A stretch of 64,000 bases of DNA from Caecitellus pseudoparvulus (Eukaryota; Bigyra: Bicosoecida). A program made the position numbers and the translations under genes. Shown here piece by piece: positions 46,751 to 57,966 of the stretch. The notes beneath the pieces are model-generated. The model had not been told where the DNA came from. It worked only from the letters and a program-made list of their open reading frames with translations, and did not search any database. How positions within the stretch are numbered: position 1 is the stretch's first letter; each line of letters starts with the position of its first letter. The stretch spans positions 1 through 64,000 of the forward strand of contig CBFFRQ010000006.1 of assembly GCA_965644315.1 (NCBI GenBank), read 5' to 3'.

Positions 46751-48401
46751 TCACTCCCCCTGCACAGTCACCCACCTGTGCCCCGTGCGCTCCACCACCG
46801 TGGGCAGGTGCGCACCCTTCAGCCCCACAGACGCCTCGTTGTTAAAGGGGTGGAACAGAAACGTCTCCTCTGCGCCAGCACCCACGATGGCCTCGTCCAG
46901 GGCCACGTTCACGCGCAGCGCAGTGTCGTTCATGAGGGCGAAGGGCGACACGTGACCCTTGGCGCTGCCCAGCTCCGCCAGCAGCGTCTTGGCGTCCCCG
47001 AAACGCACCACGGTCTTGCCGTACCCCAGCTGAGTCGCCAGCGCCTTCATGTTCAAGTTGGTGTCGTGGCGCAGGATGACTAGCCACATGCGGGAGTCGC
47101 CTTCCCTGAGCAGCCAGGGGGGGGGGGGTGGAATCGTGCGTTGTGGCGCCTGCACGTGAAACGCGCCACGCTGCACTCACGCCTTGGCCTTCTTGGCCTT
47201 CACGAACAAGTTCTTGCAAGGCACCCCTCCGAACTCAGCTGCCACCTCCACATACTTTGCCACCTGTGCGTTGCAAAGGGGGGAAGGGAAGTGTGGCGGG
47301 GGGGGTTGGCGTGCACAGCAAGCTTGGTGTCAGGCGAGCAACTCACATCGTCAGCAGCAGCATGGCTGAAGGGGCCTGTGATGGGCACAGACCACTTCTC
47401 CAGCTCCGTCTGCACCCTGCCGATGCCGTCAGGGGCAGTCGGAACACCCTCGGCGTTCGCTGAGCGCTGTTCCGGCGTGGCCACCACGCCATGAGGGTTG
47501 CCGCCCTCGGCACTGCCCCCTGAGGCGGCAGCAGCGACGGGCGCAGAAGGGGGTGCAGACACCGCCTCCTTCTTGGAGGCGCGCTCCTTCTGCCGCTGAT
47601 TGGCAGCCTTCTTGTACCCGGCGTTCAGGGCGATAGAAGCATCGGCCGCCGCGCCAGTCTTGACGGGGTCTGGGCGCTTGTCCACCTGGCCACCCTCGCG
47701 CACCCAGCCGCCCAGTGAGCAGTCCAGCTGCGCAAAGGCCGCCCCCAGAGCTCCGCACGCAAGGCCGTTCAGCCAGGCGGCAGTGTGGGGCCGCCCTCCT
47801 AGAAACGTCGCAGGGCCAAGCAGGGCCACTGCCTCGTACAGTGCCGCGCCAACTGCAAAGTCAGCCGCAGAGGCGCTGTCGCCCGCCAAGAAAGGCGTGG
47901 CGGCCAGGGCATCCTCAATGGTGGTCAGTGCCGCAGTCAGCTCTGCGCTGGGCGCAAAGGCCTTCTTCACAGCCAGCTGCGTGGCGTTGCCCGACACGCC
48001 CATGTTCGCCAAAGTCCGCAGGAGAGCGGCGTGGCTGCCCACAGCAGCGTGGAAGCTGAGGTCCTCGTTCAGGACGCCCGCAGCAAGGTCAATGAACTCG
48101 GAAACCTGCAAGGGGTCAAGATGTGGGTGTGGCAGTGCAGCTCTCGTGGCGTGGGCGCCGGCAGCTGCGCCGCGGAAATTCGCACCTTCTGTGCATCGCT
48201 GCCGGCGGGGGCAGCTCCCGCACACGCGGCCAGGGCCGCCTTGAGGCCCTCGTGGGAGTTGCCGCCCACCTCCAGCACAAGCTCACCGTCTCCAGCCGTG
48301 GAAGTGGCTGGCGTGCCTGCAGCCGCACACGCGGCCAGCACGGCTGCCTTGGGCCACTGGGCCGGGCCAGTCACCACGGCAGAGGGTTGCTCGGCAGCCA
48401 T
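46751..48401 (-). CDS. Fusion of GST-like domain and prolyl-tRNA editing (YbaK/ProX) domain
   Basis: Four exons: 48401-48186, 48105-47347, 47263-47181 and 47105-46751. Introns are 80, 83 and 75 nt; donors are GTGCGA, GTGAGT and GTGAGT. The product has 470 residues. The N-terminal 230 residues resemble a GST-C-type fold seen in aminoacyl-tRNA synthetase complexes (VSEFIDLAAGVLNEDL, TTIEDALAATPFLAGDSASAADFAVGAALYE, WLNGL). A basic, WHEP-like helix follows (NAGYKKAANQRQKERASKKEA), and then a complete ProX/YbaK domain (WSVPITGPFSHAAADD, KNLFVKAKKAKA, MWLVILRHDTNLNMKALATQLG, GHVSPFALMNDTALRVNVALDE, TFLFHPFNNEASVGL). The editing domain hydrolyses Ala-tRNA(Pro). The GST-like part likely docks it to synthetases or elongation factors. 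Confidence 0.87.
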
Positions 48402-48606
48402 AGCGGATGGGGGCGGTGCGGTCAGGGGGCACAGAGGTGGGTCAAGGAAGGGCCGACGTTGAGGTGTGGTGAGTGGGTGATTGAATTGTACACGGGTGCC
48501 TGGCAGTGCCGTGGCATGCTGTGCTGCTGTGCTGCGTTTGAGGCATGCGCACCGCAGCCGGCTGCGGCGTCGTCACGGTGCAAGTGCACCCCTGCGAAGG
48601 ACTTCG

Positions 48607-48614
48607 AATGCATG
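48607..48614 (-). terminator. Candidate 3'-end motif (ATGCATTC) downstream of nicotinamidase
   Basis: On the minus strand the sequence reads CATGCATTCG about 65 nt past the stop at 48680. Same core palindrome as in the convergent spacers. Confidence 0.35.
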
Positions 48615-48679
48615 GTAGGTGCCTATGCAAGGTTTCCCGGCCTCCCAACCGCGCCACCTGCCCCTTGTGGTGCTCAGCC

Positions 48680-50036
48680 TCACCCGGTGGCCTTGGCAAC
48701 CGGCACAGCGGAAGACGGAATGACGTGCACACCAGCGTCCCGCACACGCTGCATCTCAGCATCCACGCCATCCTGCGTGATGCCCCGTGTCGCGTCCTCC
48801 ACGAAGAAAGTGTTGAAGCCTGCTGCCGCCGCGTCACGCGCCGTGAACGCAACGCAGAACTCCTGTGCAAGGCCGACAACAAAGACATCTGTGACGCCAG
48901 CACCCTCCAGCACAGCTTGCAGCTCTGTCTTTTCATGGGTGTGGCCCAGGGCGTCCCCGAAGCCCGAGTAGCTGTCGATCTCCGGCACAGTGCCCTTGCG
49001 CACGACGACGTCGGAATCGGCCACGGCCAGGTCGGGGTGAAATTCCGCTCCAACGCTGCCTTGCACACAGTGGTCTGGCCACATGACCTGCTCCCCCACA
49101 ATGGGCAGCGTCACGACGGAGAAGAGCTCAGCACCGGGGTTGTTGCTGGCGAAGGATTTGTGGTTGGGCGGGTGCCAGTCCTGCGTGGTGACGACCAGCT
49201 CCCACTGGCCCTGAGCTCGCAGGCGGTTGATGACGGGCAGCACTGCGTCGCCATCTGGCACTGCCAGCGACCCCCCCTCGCAGAAGTCGTTCTGCACATC
49301 CACGATGATGAGCGCCCGTGGCCCGCCGCGCAGCAGGGCTGCGGTGTCTGCCCGCGACTGCTCCAGCGCCAAGCTGTCACCTTCAGCAGCAGCCACGGCG
49401 CGAATGTACTCAGGCGTCCAGTCACACGTAATCCCGAACGAAGAGTTCACCTGCGCTCGTGGGAGGCGGGGGGGGGAGGGGTTGCAGGGGCCAGGTGGGA
49501 ATCGTGGCCAGGATGCTGCGCACCTCTTCCACAAAGGCCCACTCGGGACCCACTGCGATCCCCGCCAGAGTGACGATGTACGGCAGGGAGACGGTGTCCC
49601 TCGGCACACTGAGAAGCGAGGGGGTGCGTCGCTGTGCGCGGAACCGCAGCGGGCAAAACGCGAGGGAAACGCGGACCTGTGTCGCTCTGCAACCTCGGCC
49701 AGCACCTCGTCTTCCTTGTCCGCTTCAACTTTCCTGCATAGACAAGGGCATCGCTCAAGTCACTTTCCTTGCTCAGCACTGTGTGCATGTCCCAGCACGT
49801 GACACGGCCGAAGGTGCGCTTCGCAGCACGCACGTGGTGCGGATTTCGGTTTCGGGCAGCACCGTCTGGAGATTCGCTGCCAGCCGTTCCACGTGCACGC
49901 TGGCCGCAGTGGGGCGCGCAGGCAGCCACAAATGATAGCCTGGGGCCTGTACACTCGCAGCACCGGCTGTTGCGGCAGCTTGCACCTGCTGGCCAATATC
50001 CTCCACCACGCTCGCCTCACTGCTTGGAGCAGCCAT
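48680..50036 (-). CDS. Nicotinamidase (isochorismatase-like hydrolase) with N-terminal extension
   Basis: Four exons: 50036-49834, 49733-49677, 49608-49524 and 49450-48680. Introns are 100, 68 and 73 nt; donors are GTGCGT, GTCCGC and GTGCGC. The product has 371 residues. The catalytic domain occupies residues 160-371: Asp166 in IVDVQNDF, metal ligands in DWHPPNHKSF (about 206/208/212), VMWPDHCVQGS, Lys267 in VVRKGT and nucleophile Cys314 in VVGLAQEFCV give a complete triad. It converts nicotinamide to nicotinate for NAD salvage. The first 150 residues (MAAPSSEASVVEDIGQQ..., TVSLPYIVTLAGIAVGPEWAFVEE) are not part of known nicotinamidases. The small exons 2 and 3 rest on phase agreement alone, so the 5' structure is the least certain part. 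Confidence 0.88.
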
Positions 50037-50487
50037 GGCTCAATCAGCGCCTGCGAGCGCCGCGGTGGGGCTCGTCTGGGCGACGCAACGCCTCCAGAAA
50101 GCGTGCTCTGTCAACGGCCTTCCCTCGGGGGCGTGTTGCATTGACTCGGGGGCTGGCAAAGTTGCAGCGCAGGGGGTCTGTGCCGCTCAGTCGCTGAGTC
50201 CAGCCGAGCCCTGGCAGCGCACATGAGAAGCAATTGCGTTTCCAAGTCGCAAGGCTTTGCGTGCGATGCAAAGAAAACAACAAGCACCATCATGCAGTGT
50301 GGTGCAGAGGGCTTCGCAACGCTCCAAGCCTCGGGCTGCTGTGACCGCCACAGCTGAGAAAACCGACTCGACCTTGCAACGCAGCAACGCGGCAATGCAG
50401 CGCGGAGCTGGCCAGCCACACACACCAAACCTACCTTCTTGTAAATCAGCTGCGCCATGGTGTTGGTTTGGAAACCGTACTGTCCGC
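50037..50487. other. Spacer between nicotinamidase start and Snf8 end, with a possible exon
   Basis: 451 nt. On the minus strand an exon-like stretch (VVSGQYGFQTNTMAQLIYKK, then a GTAGGT donor) lies at about 50494-50440, immediately after the Snf8 stop but one frame away across a G-run. It may be a continuation of Snf8, the first exon of a short separate gene, or chance. The rest probably contains the nicotinamidase promoter. Confidence 0.35.
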
Positions 50488-51687
50488 TCACCACCCCCGC
50501 CCCCCACGCTGCATGGCTGCAAGCTTCCTGGCTCGCATGGCTGCCAAGTCAATGTCGCCGCTCTGCAGAAGGGAGGTGAGCCCCCCCATGCTGCGAGCCG
50601 GAGGGGGGGCTGTGCCTCCAGACGGTGCTGGTGACGTTGGCGCGGCAGGTGGTGTGGGGGCGGTGGCGGGGGCCTGAGTGCCACCTGCCGCTGCTGAGGC
50701 TGGTGCCGCCGGCAACGCAGGGCTCAACGCACCAGCGCCAGACTGTGAGCCAGGAGGTAGGGACGCAGGGCTGGCCAGGGCCGGCGTGGCCTCGGCGTCC
50801 TCATCCTCCTCAGCTGCTGCGGTGCTGGAGGGGAGGCTGTGAGGGGTGTGTGAGGCAACTGGCGGTGGGTTCGTGGCGCTTGGCGCTGCCGCGGGTTGCA
50901 GGCCTGGGAACCAGTACACCTCCAGACGCTGCCCCGAGGGCGCTATGGTGAGGTCCAGCCACGCCAACTCTTCCTCCAGCAGTGCCACGAGCGCACTGCG
51001 GGCACGGGCCGCTGTCCAGCCCAACGCCGACGTCACGTTGGCGGTTGTGAGGCGGGCTGGGCAGCTGGTGAGGGAGGGGGTGGGCGGCAGCGTCACGGCG
51101 CCGTCTGCGACCCCGGCGCCGCGCTGGAGCGCCAGGTCCAGCACAGTGGCGGTGTCCTGGGACAGGCCTTGCTGGGTGCCCACCAGGTACCGCTTGCCAG
51201 CCAGGGTGGTGAGGGTGATGCCTTGGCCCAGGGGTGCGAGGGCTTCCAGAGCACGCTGCACGTCGTCCACCGTCACTGGCGACGCGTGGGCGCCGCGCAG
51301 GCGAGTCAGGCGGTGCATAGCCTCTGGCAGGGGCAGCAGCGCTCCGGTTGTCTGCCGCGCAGCCATGCACACATCCACCACCTGCACGCCGAGGGCGAAG
51401 TAGAAGTCGCCCATGCCGAGGAGGCGCCCCCAAGAGGCCTTGTTTGAGGCAAGAGGGTCCACACCTGCAGCCGCACAAGCCACTGCGAAGTGCCGCCTGA
51501 ACTCTGCATCTGCGTTGATCTGCTTGCGGTACTTGGCCGCGAACTTGGACAGGGAGTCCTGCAGCACCTCTGCTTGCTGCTGCAGGTGCGCGAGGTCTGC
51601 CTCGGCGATCTCGGCGCCGAATTGGGACACGCCTTCGTCATGCGCTTGCGCGGACAGCAAGGATGCGGCGCCGCCGTGCTTCCACAT
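50488..51687 (-). CDS. SNF8: ESCRT-II subunit Snf8/Vps22 (EAP30) with long C-terminal extension
   Basis: Single exon, 399 residues, starting at the ATG at 51687. Residues 20-263 match Snf8/Vps22: an N-terminal coiled coil (LAHLQQQAEVLQDSLSKFAAKYRKQI), then FRRHFAVACAAAGVDPLASNKASWGRLLGMGDFYFALGVQVVDVC, closely following the eukaryotic signature, and two winged helices ending ALVALLEEELAWLDL...YWFPGL. Vps22 binds Vps36 and Vps25 and feeds ubiquitylated cargo into multivesicular bodies. The usual protein ends near residue 260. Here about 135 residues follow, Pro/Ala/Ser/Thr-rich with an acidic patch, closing with SMGGLTSLLQSGDIDLAAMRARKLAAM. The stop lies in a G-rich run, so a frameshift or missed intron cannot be excluded. 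Confidence 0.92.
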   Translation of the reverse strand: MWKHGGAASLLSAQAHDEGVSQFGAEIAEADLAHLQQQAEVLQDSLSKFAAKYRKQINADAEFRRHFAVACAAAGVDPLASNKASWGRLLGMGDFYFALGVQVVDVCMAARQTTGALLPLPEAMHRLTRLRGAHASPVTVDDVQRALEALAPLGQGITLTTLAGKRYLVGTQQGLSQDTATVLDLALQRGAGVADGAVTLPPTPSLTSCPARLTTANVTSALGWTAARARSALVALLEEELAWLDLTIAPSGQRLEVYWFPGLQPAAAPSATNPPPVASHTPHSLPSSTAAAEEDEDAEATPALASPASLPPGSQSGAGALSPALPAAPASAAAGGTQAPATAPTPPAAPTSPAPSGGTAPPPARSMGGLTSLLQSGDIDLAAMRARKLAAMQRGGRGW

Positions 51688-52153
51688 GGCGAGTGAGTGA
51701 AGTCGAAACGCTGCTGAAACAGCCGAAGCACGTTGACTTCAGCTAAGCCCCTCAAAGCACTGCGTGACGAGCCGCTTGCCTGGCGCTGGAATGCTGGACT
51801 ATCCTTCACGTTGTAAGTTTGTGAAGGGTTGTGTGGCAGTGTTCATTCTGTGCGTGACAAGGAGAGCGGCTGTGTGGGTTGCTTGGCTCTGGACAGGAGC
51901 CTACGGGCAGCGAAAGTTGCCTGGCAGACTTGGCACATTATTATATTCCTGCTTCTTGCAACTGCTTCATTCCTCTCATCGACAGCAACTCCGCCTTCAA
52001 CGTTCAGGCAGCTGTGAGGCGGTCCAGCTCCAGAGCCACTCGAGCCGTCTGTGTGGAGCAGCGCAGTTTAGCGTCGAGAGGGCGCGAGCACAAGTGGAAG
52101 GGCAGTCTGTCCATTTGTTTCGCTGCTTCAGACTCCATAGGCTCCCTTCTGCG
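51688..52153. other. Divergent promoter region between Snf8 and the 1,136-aa protein gene
   Basis: 466 nt between the divergent ATGs at 51687 and 52154. It includes an AT-rich patch (around 51940-51970). The plus frame is open through most of it, but composition is not coding-like. Confidence 0.38.
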
Positions 52154-55100
52154 ATGGCGCTGCAACGGCTGGCACGCGCCGCTCGGCGGCTGGCGCATTT
52201 TCCGCACTCCAAACAAGTCCGCCCTCACCTTGCGGCAACCATGCAGATCCAAACTGCAGCAACTGTGTCTGAAGACGACCCTCAGTTCTTGGCTGGGCTG
52301 GCACGCGTTGTAGCTGCGCAAGTGTCCAGTTCTGCGGAGCATGGCTCAGGCAGCGTGCCGCTTCCGGCACTCACTGCTGTGCTGGGCAGCCTGGCAGCAG
52401 TGCCACGGCCACGCGCTGCGTCGGGGGTGGAGTCACACCTGCTGCACCCCTTTGCGCTGCTCATGGCGTCCTCCCTGCCCCCCTCCACGCTGCTCGACGT
52501 CGCAGAGCTCCTGCCTGTGCCAGCTGTCCTGAATCTGCTCCGCGCAGCACCCGACCGAACGGCACTGGAGCTGGCCCGAGGCCTGGCGTCCTCCCTGCCC
52601 CCCTCTGCCCTGCACCGCAGCCCTGCCTTGCTCACCTGGGCCGTCCTGCGAGCGGTGGAGGCTGACCAGCTCACCCTGGCACGCGCCTTGCTGAGGCGGT
52701 GGGCCGTGTCCCCCCCCTCACAGCCAGGCGAGACACGGACCGCACCCCCCCTGCCCTGGGATGCTGTGCGAGTGCTGTTCACGGCCCGCGTGGCCAAGGG
52801 GGACATGTCTGCGCGGTGGCTGCTGGGCGACTACGCCGCCTCCCAGCCCCGCGAAGTGCTGCTCAGCCCGTTGAAACTCCTATCCAGTACCGCCCAGGCA
52901 CTGACCACGCAAGTCGTTCGCAGCACAGCTCCACGGGAGCTCCAGGCGCCTGCCGCCGCCGCCCTGCTGCGGTCCATCCCCACGCTGGCCATGGCTGACG
53001 TCTCAGCGCCAGGCCATGCCCCAGGCAGCGTCGGCTGGCTTCAGGCGCTGGGTGCAGGTGCTGCCCACGCCCTGCCTGGGCGTCTGGTGGAGCCGCCGAC
53101 CCTCGTGACGCGAACCCTGACCGCACAAGACGTGACCTGCCCCGCCCAAATCTACACAGCCGTCTGCACGGCCGTGGCAGACGAAGTGTACCGCCTGTCC
53201 ATGCGCCAAAGTGCGGCAGACGCCCGTGTGGCAGACAAACGCTCGCCCCTGCCCGCCACAGCCAGCTTGCCACAGGGCATTCGACGCGACACGGCAGCAC
53301 GAGGGGCAGTGCCGTCGTCAGCCCTGGGCGGGGGTGACGTCTCTCCGCCCTTCCATAAGGCGTACAGTGCGTGGGCCAAGGCACTGGCTTCGCTGCCAGA
53401 CACCGCCACGGCCCAGAAGGCTGTTCTGCGTAACACCGCCCCGGCAGAGTGGCCCGCATCTCGTGATGCGGCGCTGATTGGCAGCATTGCGCCAGGGGAT
53501 GCGTTGTTGGATGAGGTGTGGGGGGGTGCCGCTGGGCTGCGGTGGGGCCGGGAGGGGGCCCCTACCCCCCCCTATGCCGCCCCCCCCCGGCAGTGGAGTG
53601 GACACCACTACTACCCCGTGGACCTGGGTCATGACGGGTGCAAGTGGGCCCGGGCGGGGGGAGTGGACCTGGGGCACGCCTTGCGAGCCATGGTCGCCTT
53701 GTGCGACCTGGGCTTCCACGGCACCGTCGCTGGCATGTGGCGCCTGCTGCGGAGCCGAGCTGTGGGCGGCATTGGCGGGTGGGCCCTGGGCACACCCCCC
53801 ACGCCCCACCTTTCCCAGGCACTCGTGCCGCACCTCCTCACGCTGTGGGTGAGCCAGCTCCGCTCCAGTGCGGCAGAGGTGCAGGGGCTGGGTGGGGGGG
53901 GTGGGTCGGAGCCCCCCTCCACCCCCCTCCACCCCCTCCTCCTGGCTCGCAGCCCTGCCCCTCAAGACGCGTGTCGGGCGGGTCATGTCCGAGGCACGGC
54001 AGCTGGGCCCACTCCTTCGCTCTGCTGTGGCTGCGAACGTCCCCGGCGTGGCCCCCGCCGCAGTGGCCCTCCTGCACACCCTCGTGGCGCTGGGACACGG
54101 CAGTGCTGGGCTGGAGGTGCTGGCAGCCTGTGTGCGCGGTGTGCGCGAGGGGCAGGAGGGGGTGGCTGACGCCTCTGATAGACATGCCCCCCCACCACCT
54201 GTGTCCCTGGTGTCCCTCGTACAGAGCATGGCGGCTGAGGCGCAGCAGAGGGCGGCTGGAGCACGGTCACCGCTCCCAGCGCCCTGCTGTGTGCCTGGTC
54301 GGGGCAAGATGTCGCACTGGGCGCCGTGTGCGCCACAGTGTGCCAGTGCGGCTGCCTTGGCGAGCGACGCGGGGCTCCCACCACCGGGGTGCGTGGCGCC
54401 ACCCGGTTGGGAACGACGAGAAGGCAGTGACTTTGGCCCAGCAGATGCCTGGGCGCCAGGAGGTGAGCGGTGCAGGCGCCTGACTCTGAGTGGGTTCGAG
54501 GGCGGCACGGTGGGCCTGGGCGGTGAGAGCACTGCTCTGGTGCTGTCACGGGCTATGCGGAGTGTCGTGCGCCAACTGGCGCTGCCTGCCGCCACAGACG
54601 TCCGCGCAGCCGCTGCCCACCTGCACCTGCCGCTGCTGCTGCACAGTGGCGCCCATGCGGCCAAGGCAGCAGGTGCAGGGGGGGATGCCTTGGTCGGGTT
54701 CGAGGCTGCTGGCGGCTCAGTGGCCATGGCAGGCTGGCCGCTGCCTCGAGACACGCCCAGCGGCACCGTCGTCGCTGCACTCCTGCAACAAGCCGGCCGC
54801 GGGGAGGGACACCCCTCGCCGCTGACCCTGCCGGTGACTCCTCTCTGGTCCGCTGACTTCAACGCCGCAGTGGCGCCACCCCCCTCCCTGGAGCTGCTGC
54901 CACCTGTGCTGGAGCTGGGGAGCCGTGTCCAGCACCTTCCCGGCATGCGCAGTCCCCTGCACAGCGTGCTCAACAGCGGCATCAAGGCCGCCCTGGGAGC
55001 TGGGCAGACTGACGTCGCCCTGGCCATGTTGCGTGCCGCCTTGGCGCTGGGCAGGGGACGGCCAGGGGGGCAGCACGGCGGCGTCCGCATGACCATTCGC

Positions 55101-55625
55101 CACGTGCCGCCAGTGGAGGCTGCTGTCTGCCACGGGCTGACGTACGCCTGTTTGCGGGAAGGGCGGTGGGTGGACGCCTTCGAGGCGCTAGTGGTAACGC
55201 TCATCCACGCCCTGCCGCACTCCGACACGCGGGTGGATGCGAAGGGCGTGCTGGCGTCCATTGGCAACGTGCATGGACAAGAGGCAGCTGTCGCAGCAGC
55301 AGTGCGGCACGGACCCCTGCCCGGCATGTCGCAGCCCTCTGCAGCGGCAGTAGTGCATTTTGTGGCGGAGCGGGTGCAGGAGTCGCTGGAAGTGTCGGGC
55401 CCCGCAAGTGACGCTGCCCGCAACGCATTCGGAGCGGTGAGGCAGCGCCTGGAGGGAGCATTCGGGTCTGAGCCCCTTGCTGCTGCAGATGCAGTCGTGA
55501 GCTCGCTGGTGGAGCTGCATGAGGCGAACCTGGCTCGGGCATGGGAACGGCATGCGTTTTCCGAGGCCGGCGACAGCCTTGCCGCGGACGAAGCGGCAGC
55601 GTACGCAGATATCCTGGACGAGTAA
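52154..55625 (+). CDS. Large helical, probably mitochondrial protein, unidentified (1,136 aa)
   Basis: Two exons: 52154-53891 and 53953-55625, joined in phase 1 by a 61-nt intron (GTGGGG donor, polypyrimidine-rich CTCGCAG acceptor). The start at 52154 gives MALQRLARAARRLAHFPHSKQ, an Arg-rich, acid-free amphipathic N-terminus typical of mitochondrial import. The rest is dominated by Ala/Leu-rich helices of about 30-35 residues (for example LLDVAELLPVPAVLNLLRAAPD, HSPALLTWAVLRAVEADQLTLARALLRRW, TDVALAMLRAALALGRGRPGGQ), reminiscent of helical-repeat RNA-binding proteins such as PPR or OPR families, but I cannot assign one. There is no membrane segment. It is convergent, 27 nt apart, with the following gene. 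Confidence 0.62.
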
Positions 55626-55652
55626 AATGCACGGCATGGCGGTTGATGTGCA

Positions 55653-57966
55653 TTACCCCCTCCCAAGCGTGCTGAGGTGTGCGGTGGACGCAGCTGCCTT
55701 GCGTTGTCGGGCTTGCGCCTCCCACAGCCCTGGCTCCAGGCGGCTTAGCAGCAGTCGCAGCTCAAGCTCAGCGGCAGCTGCTTCGTCCGCCTCCATGTCA
55801 CCGCCTGCTAGACGCGCCTGCACGAGTTCCAGAGCGGCCTTGACGTCGGAGATGTCGGCCGCCAGCGAAGAAATGTCTTGAGCCGCTGCCGCCGCGTCAT
55901 AGGCCGCGTGCTTCGTCAGCGCGTCCTGTTCAAGGCGCGCGAGCGCGGCTGGCGACTGCTGCATGGCACCATCCAAGGCTGCAAGTAGCGTGGGATGGGC
56001 GCTCACCAGTGCAGCCCGGTCACAGGCAGCTGGAGACTTGTACTCTGCCGAGCTTGGTCGACGCGTCGCAGGGTCCGCCACCCACTGCAGCACACCAGCG
56101 GATAGCAGCCCATGCACATAGGGCGCAATGGCAGTCTCGTCACCTGCTGGGTGCACCTTTTTACAGTGTACAAGGAGGCTCATGAGGTGCTGTGGGCCGT
56201 GCGTCGCGGTCCCCGGCCCGCCCAGCATGTCGGTGCGGCTGCCGGCAATTGTCTGCAGCACCAGCAACGCGACATTTGCAGCCAGCAGGGTGTCTGGAGT
56301 GCGGCTGGACGGAGGGGGCAGCGCAGTGCCTGTGAAAATGTCGTGCAGATTTCCTTCTGCCACGTGCAGCACTCCCGCACATGCGTCGTGCAGCGCAGAC
56401 GCTGCTTCTTCCGTCCGTGGCACGTTGGGCTTCTGCTGTTGTGGTTGTTCCGCCTTCTCTGAGGGATGGTCCTGACTGGGCGACTTTTCTCGTGGCTCTG
56501 ATGTGGTCTGGGCTTCCCCTTCATCCTTTGCCTGCTGCAGCAGCAACAAGGCCTGTGCGGCATCCAGAATGCCCCCGACAACGCCAGCCCGACCACCCGC
56601 GACGCGGTTCACCGCAGTGGCCGCAGCTTTGGCTGCCGCTGGCTCAGGCGCCTCTCCTGCGACGTGGGTCATCCATGTCTCTACAGCTTCAGATACCTGC
56701 TCCGCTGTCAAGTCTGTGCAGCGCAGGACTGCTGTGCGGGACCCGCGGGGAGCGTGCACGGCCGGCGGCTGCGTCGACAGTAGGGCGCTGGCCCACTGCA
56801 ATTCATGCAGCAAGTGGGCCCACGCCCACACCATTCGGCCCACCATCTCGCTGTGCGAGAGATGTGCGCGAAGTAGCGCATCTCGCAGGTCTTGGGGTGG
56901 CAGTGGAGGCGCTGAGGCTAGTCCTTCACTGCCAGAGCCCAAAATGCCGATGGACGGCGTGGGGTCAGCTGGATCGCCGTGTGTGGCGGGGCTGGGTTGG
57001 GTCACTGCCACGGTCGCTGGGCCCTGCTCGGGGCGCACGGCATCCTGAAGGACAGCTGCAAGCAGGGCCACCACCAGCGAAGCCACCCCAGCATCTGCCT
57101 CGTCGCTGCACTCTGCAGCGTTCCACAGCTGCAGCGCTTGTGCGGCTACTTTGTTGGCCTTGAAGCCAGAGTTGGGGTCCAGGCAAAGTGGCGGGGAGTC
57201 GGAAAAACACACATGCAGTAAGGTGTACGGAGTATTCGATGCTTCGGAGTCATGCCCTCTTGCGTTGCACAGCGCTGCTGTGCACAGCAGCAGTGACTCC
57301 GCCAAATTCGCCAGCTGCGGCGATGCCGCCTGCACTGCAGCCGCATCCACGCCCCACTCAAGGCCATGGATGTGCATGGCTGTGGCGAGGGCATGCGGAT
57401 CAAGCTCAGGGTGCTGTAAGTCGACTCCCACTTTCTGCAACCAATGCCTCGCGCGGAGTGTTGACGCTGTGGTTTCCTGCTGCCGACGCAAATGAGACAA
57501 ACTGGGCGGCAAGGTACACACCCCACTTGAGTCAACTTGAAGCGAAAGCAGATCCACTGTACGCGCTGTATCAGAGACAGGGGATTCTGAGGGCGGCTCT
57601 TCAGCCTCTGCTGGGCCAGGCAAGGCCGGCAACGACGCGGTGGGCAGCTGGTCTGGGTACGCTGCATGAACCAGCACAGCGTGTGGGGCTTGCAGCACAG
57701 GGGTAAAGAATGCTGCGTCAACGGGGTTGGCGCTGAGACGACCCGCGATAGTAGTTCCGTCCACTTGCTGCACGGCGCTCTGAGATGCGGCCATGGAGGG
57801 GGCGATGCAGTGCGTGGTTCGCCGCGTTTCATGGCGAAACTCTCACCTGCAGGCTTGGGGCTGAGACGGGGTGAGATGTGAGCCAGTGCAAGCCATAGGC
57901 ACCCACACAAGCAGTGCTGGCCATGCCTATACCAAGAACATGCTTAGTTCCGAAGCGGACAGCCAT
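55653..57966 (-). CDS. Unidentified Ala-rich protein with N-terminal membrane anchor or presequence (748 aa)
   Basis: Two exons: 57966-57847 and 57779-55653 (67-nt intron, GTGAGA donor, phase 0). Exon 1 encodes MAVRFGTKHVLGIGMASTACVGAYGLHWLTSHP, a basic start followed by a hydrophobic stretch suited to an organellar inner-membrane or signal anchor. An unspliced alternative starts at the ATG at 57794 (MAASQSAVQQ, 713 residues). The body is helical and Ala/Leu-rich with Gly/Pro/Gln linkers (around 56520-56400). The last 100 residues form a heptad-like coiled coil (ALARLEQDALTKHAAYDAAAAAQDISSLAADISDVKAALELVQARL). I recognise no domain. It shares a divergent promoter with the SDR gene. Confidence 0.62.

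Noticed and set aside
50488-50515. 28-nt GT...AG segment that could be an ultra-short intron at the Snf8 3' end
   Set aside because: All other introns placed are at least 60 nt; a 28-nt intron is implausible here, so only the frame anomaly was reported.
53318-55666. 782-codon minus-strand open frame opposite the 1,136-aa protein gene
   Set aside because: The plus-strand reading has a presequence-like start and intron phases that fit. The minus frame is Ser/Pro/Arg/Ala-rich without domains, a typical antisense shadow.
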